This document shows positions 19,059 through 29,100 of a DNA stretch of 42,167 bases, one piece after another. Source of the stretch: Acrasis kona. Its lineage: Eukaryota > Heterolobosea > Eutetramitea > Acrasida > Acrasidae. The notes beneath the pieces are model-generated. The model had not been told where the DNA came from. It made no database searches and was given only the letters and a program-made list of their open reading frames with translations. The translations under genes were made by a program, and so were the position numbers. Each line of letters begins with the position of its first letter. Positions within the stretch are counted from its first letter, which is position 1. The stretch covers positions 1-42,167 of the forward strand of contig JAOPGA020001316.1 in the NCBI GenBank assembly GCA_026419775.2, read 5' to 3'.

Positions 19059-20742
19059 ATGAAGTTGTTTAAGAGGACTAACAAGATAACCTCCCCTAAC
19101 TCACCAACAGAGAATGTTAGAAGCCCTGTCAGATCGCCCAGTGCGAAAGAGAGTAACATGTTTGCAAGTGTTACAAGCTCAGCTGTTGTGAGCGATGCAG
19201 ATAACATTGGGAAACTAATTCACCCTGAGAAACTTTACGATGAAAAGCCAGGAACAACGGGAATGCTTTCAATTCCTGCCAATGACCCTTTTCTAACTGA
19301 GGGTAGAATTTTCAATGACAATGATAATGTGATTTTGAAGAGGAGTTTTAGTAGCAAAATCAACATCAAGATTGACAAAGGAACGAAGATTGATAGAGAA
19401 GGCTGGTTGGTAAAGGAAGGTCGTGTTGTCAAAAGTTGGAAGTAAGCTTTACAAAAATAGACAACAAACTAACAATTTCGAAGGAAGAGATGGTTTATAT
19501 TGAGTGGTAACACACTGACATATTATACAGCAAAGAAGAACAAAATAAAAGGTATCCATCCAGTTGGATACATGCATCATTCGAATTGCGAAGAATAGAA
19601 CAGGAGTAGAGCACCTGAACTGTTTAGAGTTAATCAATACAGCCGTCAGTGAGACAGCACTGCCCGTCGCTACAGCTTCAAATGACGATGATGATGACGA
19701 AGAGGAAGAATCCATTCGTACACTATTCTTTGACGCCGTCGATGACAAGGATAGACATGAGTGGTTTGTAGCCATCACGAACAAAATAGCACTATTAAAG
19801 TATCAACGTCAAATGAAGACTTCCAAAAAGAAGGACGATCCAAGAATCATCAATTTATTCGACACACCAAACACAAAAGAATTTGATTTATCAAAAGCCT
19901 CAGAGTCTTTGGCCGACGATACACAAGAGGGGCCAACATCTCCAACTAAAAACAAGACATCAAAGCATTACGAAGCAATGGTGGCGGTTAGAGATCCCAT
20001 CCGCTTAAGCATGACATTACAAACAATTAACCTTGAACAGGCCCAGATCGGCGACAATGGAGTGAAGGAAATTGCTGAGGCATTGAAGGAGAACAAATCA
20101 GTCACAAGACTCAATCTGAGTGGGAACGGAATTACTGCGGCGGGAATGACATTTATAACGTCCATGTTATCTACAAACACTACGTTGATGTACATTGATC
20201 TGAGTCATAATTCTCTAGTAGATGAGAGCATTAAAATTTTGTGTGATGGCGCCTTAAAAGTCAACACTAACATTAATCTTAAAACTTTAAATTTACAAAA
20301 CAATGCCATAGCGGACAAGGGTGTTGAATATTTTGTTGATAGTCTAATGTCCAATCCAAAATTAAAAAGTATAGAGTCCTTGAATTTGTCTCATAACCAG
20401 ATCGGCGACGCCGGTTGCGAACATATTGCCAAGTTGTTAGATTTCCAATCCAAACTGTCCAACGTAGCAATGACTGTTATTGATTTGGGTTATAATTTGT
20501 TGGCCAACGATGGTGCTAAACTCATTTCCAAGGCTATGGGCTCTAATAAAAACATCAAGCAACTAAATTTAGAATTCAACCAGATTGGATATCAAGGTAC
20601 CAAGGATCTTGCTTTTTGTTGTGTCAAGAATACTCACGTTGAGAAATTAGTCCTTGGAGGAAACAGATTGGGAGAGCAGGCCTTGTATCTACTTGCCAAT
20701 ACATCGATGACATTCCCTGAGTTCATGTTAAGCTCCAAATAA
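19059..20742 (+). CDS. PH domain plus RI-type leucine-rich repeat protein
   Basis: A Ser/Pro-rich N-terminus precedes a PH domain starting at GWLVKEGRVVKSWK. A 42-nt intron (19442-19483) restores KSWKKRWFILSGNTLTYYTA. A frame break lies at about 19541-19562 (A4 tract); one base fewer yields KIKVSIQLDTCIIRIA and about 546 residues. The PH domain holds an acidic loop (NDDDDDEEEES) before its C-terminal helix (DKDRHEWFVAITNKI). From about residue 300 there are 6-7 ribonuclease-inhibitor-type repeats (LNLSGNGITAAGM, IDLSHNSLVDES, LNLEFNQIGYQG). It is likely a membrane-recruited scaffold. The stop is inside AATAAA. Confidence 0.83.
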
Positions 20743-20864
20743 ATCTAGTCGGTTTTTGTGTGTTGAGCGGTTGATTGTTATTTACAGTACTGTTAGTTCA
20801 AACTCCGTGCGTTTTTTGCTACGGTAAACCCAAACTCCTAAAGCATTTCGGTGTATAACAAAAT

Positions 20865-21440
20865 ATGAGAGTAGTGGTGGCCTTTTACTTTGCTGCAATT
20901 ATAGCCGTAGCTACTGCTCAAAGCCTCACTTGCCCCAACAAATGTGTAGAGACGAGACCCCTTGGCGCATGCCGTTCGATGTCTGGACCTGTTTGCAACT
21001 TTAATAGCAACCTTCAAACATCTCAAATGCTACCGGTCATTTATGACGAGGAAGCTGAATTTACAGCTTTGATTCAGAACGATGTTTCATTCGCCAAAAA
21101 ATACCCATCATTCAAAAACACACCAGCTTGTAGGGGTTTAACTTCAGATATTGTGTGTTATGCAGGACTTTCAAAATTCAACGTATCATCTTGCTCATCA
21201 TCATCATCTAAGGTATTGCCACAAATTTGTTATGGAAGCTGCGTATCTTTTATGAAATCTTGCCTCTCCGCAGATGTGGATAGTACAGGAATAGCAGGAG
21301 CTTGCAAAGACATGTTAGGATCTCAACTTGCCCCACAAAACAGTTTGGAGTGTAAGGTCATCAGTGCCTCCGTTAGAACTACAGTTTCTTTGGGAGTTGT
21401 TATTGTAGCAGCTATTGCATTTGTCCTGGTGAGCTTGTAA
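20865..21440 (+). CDS. Secreted Cys-rich surface protein, possibly GPI-anchored (Frizzled-CRD-like)
   Basis: 191 residues: signal peptide (MRVVVAFYFAAIIAVATA), a Cys-rich ectodomain of about 150 residues, and a hydrophobic C-terminus with no cytoplasmic tail (VVIVAAIAFVLVSL), fitting a GPI signal. The pattern PACRGLTSDIVCY ... VLPQICYGSCVSFMKSC ... LEC is shared with the protein at 24175-24747 and resembles the Cys spacing of Frizzled-type CRDs (C...CxxxC...C). Ligand unknown. AATAAA lies 4 nt after the stop. Confidence 0.8.
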   Translation: MRVVVAFYFAAIIAVATAQSLTCPNKCVETRPLGACRSMSGPVCNFNSNLQTSQMLPVIYDEEAEFTALIQNDVSFAKKYPSFKNTPACRGLTSDIVCYAGLSKFNVSSCSSSSSKVLPQICYGSCVSFMKSCLSADVDSTGIAGACKDMLGSQLAPQNSLECKVISASVRTTVSLGVVIVAAIAFVLVSL

Positions 21441-21492
21441 CACAATAAAGACTATTATTAGCAAAAGGACTTTGTTTTACAAAAAGAATAGA

Positions 21493-22654
21493 ATGTCTGG
21501 ACAGAAGAAGGTTATTGTTTGTGGTGGTAAGATTTATTGATCGTCAAGGAACATTAAACTTTTGCTTAGGTGGTGTCATTGGATCTAGTATTGGCTACTA
21601 TCTCACCAAAAAAGGTGCGGCAGTCACACTTATTGAAAGATGCGAAATAGCTTGTGGCGCTTCAGGCAAAGCAGGTGGATTTTTGGCAAAGGATTGGAGC
21701 GATTCTAATCCAAGTCTCGGCAAACTATCAAGAAAGAGTTTCGATCTGCATGTTGAACTTTCAAAAACTTTAAAAAAAGATGTTGGTTTTAGATTTTTAG
21801 ATACAAAATCAATAGTAGTGAGCGAAAGTCCAAAGAAAAAACAAGACCTACCTGATTGGGTGGACGGACCCATCCGTTCCCAATCAGACATTGGATCCAA
21901 CAAGACAACAGCTCAGGTTCATCCACATTTGTTCACTCATGCTCTTGTAGAGGCAGCCAAAGAAAATGGACTCAAAGTCCACATTGGGGTTGTCGAAAAC
22001 ATTATTTGGGAAGGACAGGTTGCGAAGGGCGTTAAGCTCTTTGGGTCCGACCAAATCATGGAGGCAGATGCAATAGTCATCGCAATGGGTCCTTGGTCAC
22101 ACTTGGCCCATCAATTTCTTCCTGATAATGTTAAAAAAATATTTCCTCTAAATGACATTATATACGGGCATAAGGCCCATAGCATTATTCTGGATCCAAA
22201 AGATAAAAATAAAATTACCGCGCATGCTTTGTTTGCTGATTATCTTAAAACTGATCCTGAAATCTATCCTCGTCCTGATGGAACTGTTTATATTTGTGGC
22301 AAAGCAGAAACTGTAGAATTGCCAGAGGATCCCAGCAAGATTGTGCCCAAAGACGAACATTGTGATTTTCTTGTCAAATTCGCAGGTGTTGTGTCTAGTG
22401 AACTGTTAAATGCTCAAGTAAAAGTGAAACAAGCTTGTTACCTGCCTTGTTCTATTGGTGATGGTCAGCCCATGATTGGTGCGGTTCCTGAAACGAAAGG
22501 ATTGTATATAGCGACTGGACATTCTTGTTGGGGAATCTTAAATGCACCTGCAACCGGATTGCTGTTATCTGAGGTGATTATGGAGGAAAAATGTAGTTTG
22601 AATATTGATGCTTTTAGTCCATCGCGTTGGGTGAGCAGGAAATTGAAAAAATAA
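21493..22654 (+). CDS. FAD-dependent oxidoreductase, DAO family
   Basis: Two exons: 21493-21526, a 43-nt intron (21527-21569), then 21570-22654; 372 residues. Splicing completes the N-terminal dinucleotide-binding fold VIVCGGGVIGSSIGYYL. Other family marks are GGFLAKDW, VIAMGPWSH and the C-terminal GLYIATGHSCWGILNAP, typical of glycine oxidase/FOXRED1/Tda3-like DAO enzymes. The substrate is unknown, probably an amine or N-methyl amino acid. The stop is inside AATAAA. It converges with the esterase gene. Confidence 0.88.
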
Positions 22655-22767
22655 ACATTTCTTTTGTGTAATACCTTCCCAAGAGTTGTGTGCTTGTAAT
22701 CAATTGTCAAGTATCCAACACTATGTTGACGACAAATAACAAAAATGAAAGTACATCAACTTGTTGT

Positions 22768-23824
22768 TTAATTTACATTTATTAAAAGTCTGTCTAAAAG
22801 ATTTTTAATTGTTCTAATTTGAAGTCCAACATTGCTTGCGTATTGAGGACCAGAGTACCCCCACCAGTCCCAACATCCGTTGGGATTTAGTTTGCTTGAA
22901 TGTGCTTGGGGATATAAAATAACCAAATCATTTGATTCTGCATATTCATTAAGGCCGGTGTCCCTGAAGAACTGTTCCCCAACAACCTCATCATTTTGAA
23001 GGCAACCATGAAATGAAACATGAAGATGACAATGCTTTTCTGATTGTACTTTTTGACACTGCTCTGGTATATAAATGTAAGCATCTTCGTGCATTCCATA
23101 CTCTTCAGAGGGGCTTATTGGAGTGTATAAAGATTGTTTAAATTTGAAAAGATTTTTTGCTTGTTGAGGAGTGGGCGCAATTAGAGACATGTTGTGGGGT
23201 GACATTAAAATGTGGTTTAAAAAATCTCCCACAAAATCATGTTTGCAATTATTGATATATGGTTTGCCAAGGAAGTTGCAGTCCTTGAGCGAGTTTTTAT
23301 TAGTGGCCCAAGCATGCTCCCCTTCAATATTGAATACGGTGGCGAGTTGGCTTGAATGGAATAGAAACTTTAGATAAAAATCTCTTGTTTTGTGTACTGC
23401 CTCTGAATTCACAACCGAATCATTCAAAGCTGTGAATAACCATACCCTGTCTTTCATTAAATGGTTGACGCCATCTATAAATCCAAGACTTGCGGTGTTT
23501 AGGGTTATCAGATATAGTTCTAAAACATTAATACTTCCCGGGTCTACAATTACATCAATTTGATCATAAACCTGACTCACACTTCATGCAAGATTCCATA
23601 GCGACTTCTAAATTTCCCATGGCGCAGTAGTATGGAGGCGCGGCATATATGGCAGCACCATTTATAATTGAAGAATGTGCCATGTGCGTTTGGATCGCCA
23701 TTGCACCACCACTACTAACACCAGATACTGTCACAGTGTTTTTGTTGATTGGCAGATTATCAGGCAGTACAACATAGTCACCTTTGATGTACGCACATAC
23801 GCACAATATCAAAATGAACAACAT
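22768..23824 (-). CDS. PHB-depolymerase-like secreted esterase (frame break)
   Basis: The ATG at 23824 gives a signal peptide (MLFILILCVCAYIKG). The nucleophile box is GVSSG in TVSGVSSGGAMA; HVSFHGCLQND and the C-terminal ILYPQAHSS ... NGCWDWWGYSGP are hallmark motifs of bacterial-type PHB depolymerases. The frame changes at about 23566-23588; one base fewer gives 351 residues. An upstream ATG at 23923 would hide the signal peptide and is less likely. The enzyme may digest bacterial polyhydroxyalkanoates from prey; this is inference. Possible bacterial origin. Confidence 0.85.
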
Positions 23825-24174
23825 CAAATCTTTGATTACAAATACACATCGACTGATGGACATGAACAACCCAAACGAAACAACACCAATCAATTCTGAT
23901 CGGGGATGATCTACATTTTTCATCGGTCAACAAAGTTGGAAAAGATCTGGACAAGAATCGGAGTTTGCTAAAGGATGCATGTTGCAAATACCATCAACAA
24001 AAGTTGGAATGTTAATTAAATAGCAAGTTGTTGTACTGATTGAATCAATAAAATGAAGTTTGCATCTCAAAAGATTTATTTGAGGGTTGTTGTGTATATT
24101 TTGATAACGGTTCTAGTTGGAACCCGACTAGAATGTGCTTTAGCAAGAGATGCCCGGTTTTTTGGCAATGCCAC
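23825..24174. other. Intergenic region with small hairpin
   Basis: A 350-bp stretch between two minus-strand genes. No gene is seen. An imperfect inverted repeat (TTCTAGTTGG / CCGACTAGAA) at about 24111-24132 could form a short hairpin 3' of the Cys-rich protein gene. Confidence 0.4.
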
Positions 24175-24747
24175 TTAAAAGCTCCTCTTCAGCTTCCTAT
24201 TCCTTAAAAACAAGAACACGAATACCGCGACCACAACAACGGCAAATCCTAGACACGCTATTACTATTCCTGTTATTTGTCCTGGGTTAAGTACGGGTGG
24301 TGGCGTGGTTCTTAATCCAATGCAGTCTGGGTCTCCATGAGGTGCAATAAAGTTTTTGTACTGCTGACACGTAGTCGAACTACTTAGGCTACCGCATGTT
24401 GAAAAAACAGCAACACAACTAGAATAGCAAACACGAGGAACGATCCTGTTCGGGTGTTCGCAACTGGTAAAATTCGAAAGTTTCCCTATAACGTAGCAAG
24501 TAAAGTCATTAAAGGCATTGACGCATGAAGGTGATCCGTTAAATCCTTCTGATTGGAGATATGAAGCGTTTGCTGCGAATTGTCGAAAATTATCCTCGAC
24601 TGCTTTCGGAGCAGGTCCATCTTGGCATACTAATCCACCCAAAGTTTTGCAATGCCTAGGGGGTTCTAATGCAATGTGTGGATACGTCTCACTATGCGCA
24701 ATGGTTGCGGCCAATGTAAGGGCTACAACAATTACAATGTTTGTCAT
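24175..24747 (-). CDS. Single-pass Cys-rich surface protein (Frizzled-CRD-like)
   Basis: 190 residues: signal peptide (IVIVVALTLAATIAHS), Cys-rich ectodomain with several NxS/T sites, Pro-rich stalk (TTPPPVLNP), a transmembrane segment (GIVIACLGFAVVVVAVFVFL) and a short basic tail (RNRKLKRSF). The core PSCVNAFNDFTCY ... IVPRVCYSSCVAVFSTC ... DPDC matches the 20865 protein, so the two are distant paralogues with different membrane anchors. Confidence 0.82.
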   Translation of the reverse strand: MTNIVIVVALTLAATIAHSETYPHIALEPPRHCKTLGGLVCQDGPAPKAVEDNFRQFAANASYLQSEGFNGSPSCVNAFNDFTCYVIGKLSNFTSCEHPNRIVPRVCYSSCVAVFSTCGSLSSSTTCQQYKNFIAPHGDPDCIGLRTTPPPVLNPGQITGIVIACLGFAVVVVAVFVFLFLRNRKLKRSF

Positions 24748-24981
24748 TCTATCAAAATCGAATGACGTCTGACGTGAAAAATAGGCTGCTCAAATAGATA
24801 ATTCCAAGTAGAAGAATGCTAAAGGCAACAAAAACAGAATATCCCTCTCCGGGACTTGACAACAGAAAGAAATTGTTGTAATAAGGACTTTTAACGTACA
24901 AAATCGCCGTTTGGGTAAACAGACAGTTTCTCCATTTATAATTACTTTTGTAAACCCATCAAAAAGTCTCCGCACAGTGCA

Positions 24982-25971
24982 ATGCCAGGAGGTGTTCACC
25001 TTTTGATAGGTATTCTACTTACTTTGTTCATTAGATTTCTTCTCAGAAGATTCTCACGGAGTGTTGACGGTAAAAATGAAGAACAAGATGATAAAGAGAA
25101 CATGAGACTTGGAATGGTAGTTGGAAGCGTAATCCCAGATATCGATATTCCCGTTGTGATTGTAGTCGTCTCGTTTACGTACATTTTTTTAGGATTTCAG
25201 TCTGAAAACGTTGTAATTGCAGAGTGGGTACATCGCAGTGTGACGCACAGCTTCTTCATACTGTTCCCTGTACTAATGGCGATTTCGTATCGATACCATT
25301 ACTTGAAAGAAACGTCGTACACTCTGCTCGGCTGTAACTTTAACCTTCCATTTTGGTTCGGTTGCATTTTATCAATGATAGTGCACTCCATTACGGATTT
25401 AGTTTACCTCAAGGGGGTCAGATTATTATGGCCATTTTTCAACGATGAGATATTCTTCGAAGTCCCCTGGCTGTACTTGTTCGAGTTAAAGAAATTCGGC
25501 CCCATCACGCAAAAAGTTTTGTTAACAGCGGATCACGGAACTGAAGTTTTATTTTACATTTTCTTACTATGGGCGAAAGATAAACTACCCGAATCAGAGG
25601 TCAAGCAATCCGCCGCTGTAACACCAAGACCGAGACCTGCGTGGTCGCACATTTTCCGCAACTACAACATTGTGAGAATATGGAACGAGATGGAGGAGGA
25701 AGATTGGACGGCTATATTCCGATGGGTAATTATTGTACAAACAACACTTTTATGGGTTTGGTTGTGTTTGGGATTATGGGTTGTGCCCCTTTTCATAGGC
25801 AGACAAATGGATTACATTGAATATTTTGTCTTTTTGTATTTCCCCGGTACTGTGTTCTTGTGTACTAGTTTACTTGCTCCTTTGTGTTTTGCATCTGTTC
25901 TGCGTCGTTGGGACTGGAATAAAGTGTTTGGCGCGAGGCGGAAGCACACTACTACAAAGAAGAGCATGTAA
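24982..25971 (+). CDS. YdjM-type membrane-bound metal-dependent hydrolase
   Basis: 329 residues, no intron, with five to six predicted membrane segments. Signature motifs of the bacterial YdjM family (PF04307) are present: a His near the start (GGVHLLIG), GSVIPDIDIP, HRSVTHSF and IVHSITD, together forming a likely metal site facing the membrane. A Lys-rich tail ends the protein. The biochemical activity of the family is poorly known. Possibly acquired from bacteria. It is divergent from the 24175-24747 gene. Confidence 0.82.
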   Translation: MPGGVHLLIGILLTLFIRFLLRRFSRSVDGKNEEQDDKENMRLGMVVGSVIPDIDIPVVIVVVSFTYIFLGFQSENVVIAEWVHRSVTHSFFILFPVLMAISYRYHYLKETSYTLLGCNFNLPFWFGCILSMIVHSITDLVYLKGVRLLWPFFNDEIFFEVPWLYLFELKKFGPITQKVLLTADHGTEVLFYIFLLWAKDKLPESEVKQSAAVTPRPRPAWSHIFRNYNIVRIWNEMEEEDWTAIFRWVIIVQTTLLWVWLCLGLWVVPLFIGRQMDYIEYFVFLYFPGTVFLCTSLLAPLCFASVLRRWDWNKVFGARRKHTTTKKSM

Positions 25972-26190
25972 AAATGCATTACAAGTCTGGAAACTTGTGT
26001 GCACTCTAAACTGATGAATAAATTGAGGTCTGTTTTGCAGGAAATACAATCCACTTTATTAAATCTCCTTTTCGCTCTAATGTGTCCGCCACAAATTCAA
26101 TTAGATCGTTTTCTCATTCTCTTGCATCTTGCTTTTTGAACCGTATTTCTCAGCAATCACGTATTAATCGTACTTAATTGTAAAGGAACA

Positions 26191-29100
26191 ATGGCGTCCT
26201 GGTTTAAGGGACTCCTTAATAAACCAGAGGGTGAAGCAAAGAAGGAGGAAGAACCATTCTTTCCAACTGTCGAAGCGCTTACTCCGCGTGGTACTAATAG
26301 AATTTCGATACCTGTGCAATCTCCCAAACCCATAGCTGGAAGTACTTCTCCACCAACACCACTGCACTCTGCCAAGCCTGAAAATGGCAGTTCCGATGGT
26401 TCAATGTCACCACGTCGTCAAAATAGCAAAAAGCGACAAGAAAGCATCAGGCTCGAAAATTTAAAGCAGACACAAGTAAATAACGAGAGGACTTTCTCTT
26501 TTGATGACAAAAACAAAATTGTCTCTCTAAAAGAAGAGACGTACATTCCTCTAGCTTATGCTAAAGACAAACTTCAACAAGTGCTAGCAGATTGGACTCA
26601 AATGAAAATGGAGTACATTTCCGCGGTGGAAGAAATTGATTCATTTTATAAACAACAAGAAGCGGAGCAGCTAAATAAGATGAAAGAGTTTGTGAGGGAG
26701 TATCAAGGAAAATATAAAGCATTACGAGAAAAGCACAACCAATCTAAAGAAGACAGGAGCCATGAACTTCAAGAATATAAAAGAAGAGCAGAGGCCGAAT
26801 TACATGTACAAATCATTCACATCATGATCAATTCTCACACTTTTTTAGAGCGAAAAACAGAATAATCAGCAAATCATCATAGAGAAGAGAGACATGTTGA
26901 AAAAACACTCTGAAAGGCTACGTGAGGTCGAACTTGAAAAGGAACAAGAGCTAGCAAAGGCATTCTCCCAACTAAATAGATTAACAGTAAGTTGTCTGTA
27001 AAATCATTCGCTCATTGCTTTAGAAACAACACAATGAGAAAATCGATGAAATTCAAAAAGAAATCAACGAACATCTCAAGAAACTGCACATACAACACAA
27101 GAAGAATCTAAGTGACCAAAAACAAAAACTGGAATATGAGAATCAAAAGCTACACAAGGCCTACGAAGATTTAAAGACACAAACCTCAGATCAATCAGCT
27201 GAACATAAAGAATTAGAGGCAGCATTAAGAGAGGAGATGGAGAGAGTTAGAAAAAGTGCAAAAAAGTTTACTCATGATAAAGAAAAGGAGAGTACAAAGC
27301 AAGTACAAGAGCTACAAGAAAAAATCAATAAAGACCAAAAAGTTATCGATGAGCTCAACCAGAAGAATGATAAGCTACAGACAAAAGTAACAGAGATACG
27401 AGCTACACTTGAGAAGGTAGAGGACAGAGGGGAAGAGCTTGACAAGAAGATACAACAGCTAACAATAGAGCTCAAAGATGAAAAACTAGAGCTAGAAGAC
27501 ACTAGAAAAGCCCTCGAAGACGAAAGAGAGATGAACAAAAAAGAGAAGCAAACAGTTGTAGTTACAGCTCCTAGCTTAGAAGATATGGCAAAGATTAGTA
27601 CCTTGGAGAGCTCTTTGTCTGAGAAAAAAGATATTATATCAAAAATGGAAATGGATCTAAAGACGAACGAAGAGGAAAAGACCGTGTTAAAGAATCAAAT
27701 TAATCAACTACAACTACAGATAACATCACAAAAGAAGGTTGTCGAGCAACCAAAAGACGTGACTACCATCAAGCCAATCGAGCATTCTCATTTAGAGGAA
27801 CAAGATGCAAAGTTAACTTCTCTAGAAGAAGAGATAAACAAGTGGCGGTTAAAGTGCGAAGAGTTAGAAAGTACTCAACTAGAAAGTGTTGCAAAATCTG
27901 TTGAGGTCGAAGGATCCCTCCGAAAAAAATTAGAGCAATTGACGGTTAGAGATCGAGAACGCTTCGCTTTATTAGAGAAGGATATCGACTCATGGAAGGT
28001 TAAGCATGATGCTCTCTTGGTTACTGCAAATAAGGTTGAAGATTTAAATGTTCAGATTGAATCACTTAACCAGAAAATTCAAATGAAACAAACAGAGATT
28101 GATATGCTAACCGAACAATCAAAGTCGGAGGATAAGTTGGCAGTAGTCCAACAACAAATGAAGAGTTTGGAGAAGCAAATTTCTGATAAAATTGAAGAAT
28201 CTGCCAAAATGAAACGCGAACATGACACTCAACAGCGTGAACTTGAAGCCAAATTAAACAAGTCAATCGACGAGATTTCAAATCAAGTGAGAACCATTTC
28301 TGATCTCCAACAAAAAGTCGAAGACTTGGAAGCCACAAAGGGATCATCAAGCGAACAAGGAGACAAGAATGAAGAGGCAGAAAAGTATCGAAGACTTTTA
28401 GCAAAATACAAATCAGGTTCACAAAAGTTAAAAATAGACTATGAAGCCGCCCTACAACAATACCAAGATGAAAAGGATGCACTCACAAAATCAGTGAACG
28501 ACATCACAGAAAAGCTGAGAATCTCGACCGAGGAGTGTGAAAGATTAAAAAATGGAACCACCACGACCGCCTCCTCTTCAGATATTGACCAAATGACAAG
28601 CAGAATAAAAAAACTATCGGAAGAAAAGGAAGAGACCATTCGCTCCATGCAACTCGTCATCGATGGGCTAAATGAAAAGAACAAAACATTATCTTCCGAA
28701 AAACAAAAACAAAACCAAAACAACAGTGGAGAATTGAAAGAAATGAAGGCAACATTATCAAAGAAAGATGCCGAGCATAAACAACTACTCGACCAAAAAC
28801 AATCCATCATTGCCGAAAAGGAGGCCACCATCCAATCGCTCAAATCAAGCCAAGAACAATTGGAGAACAGGTTATCCGAGGTACAATCAAAGATGGACCA
28901 ACTACAAAAATCGCTCAAAAAAGAATCAGAAAAGTATTCGTCCCTATCAGACAAGACCCAACTAGCCGAAAAAACACTAATCGAAACGTTACAAAAACTA
29001 GACGAAACAAAAAAAGAGTCCTCCACACACTCCATCAAGTGTTCCGAATTGGATAAGTTATTAGAAAAGGCAAACAAACAATTAGAGCTCATGCAAAACA

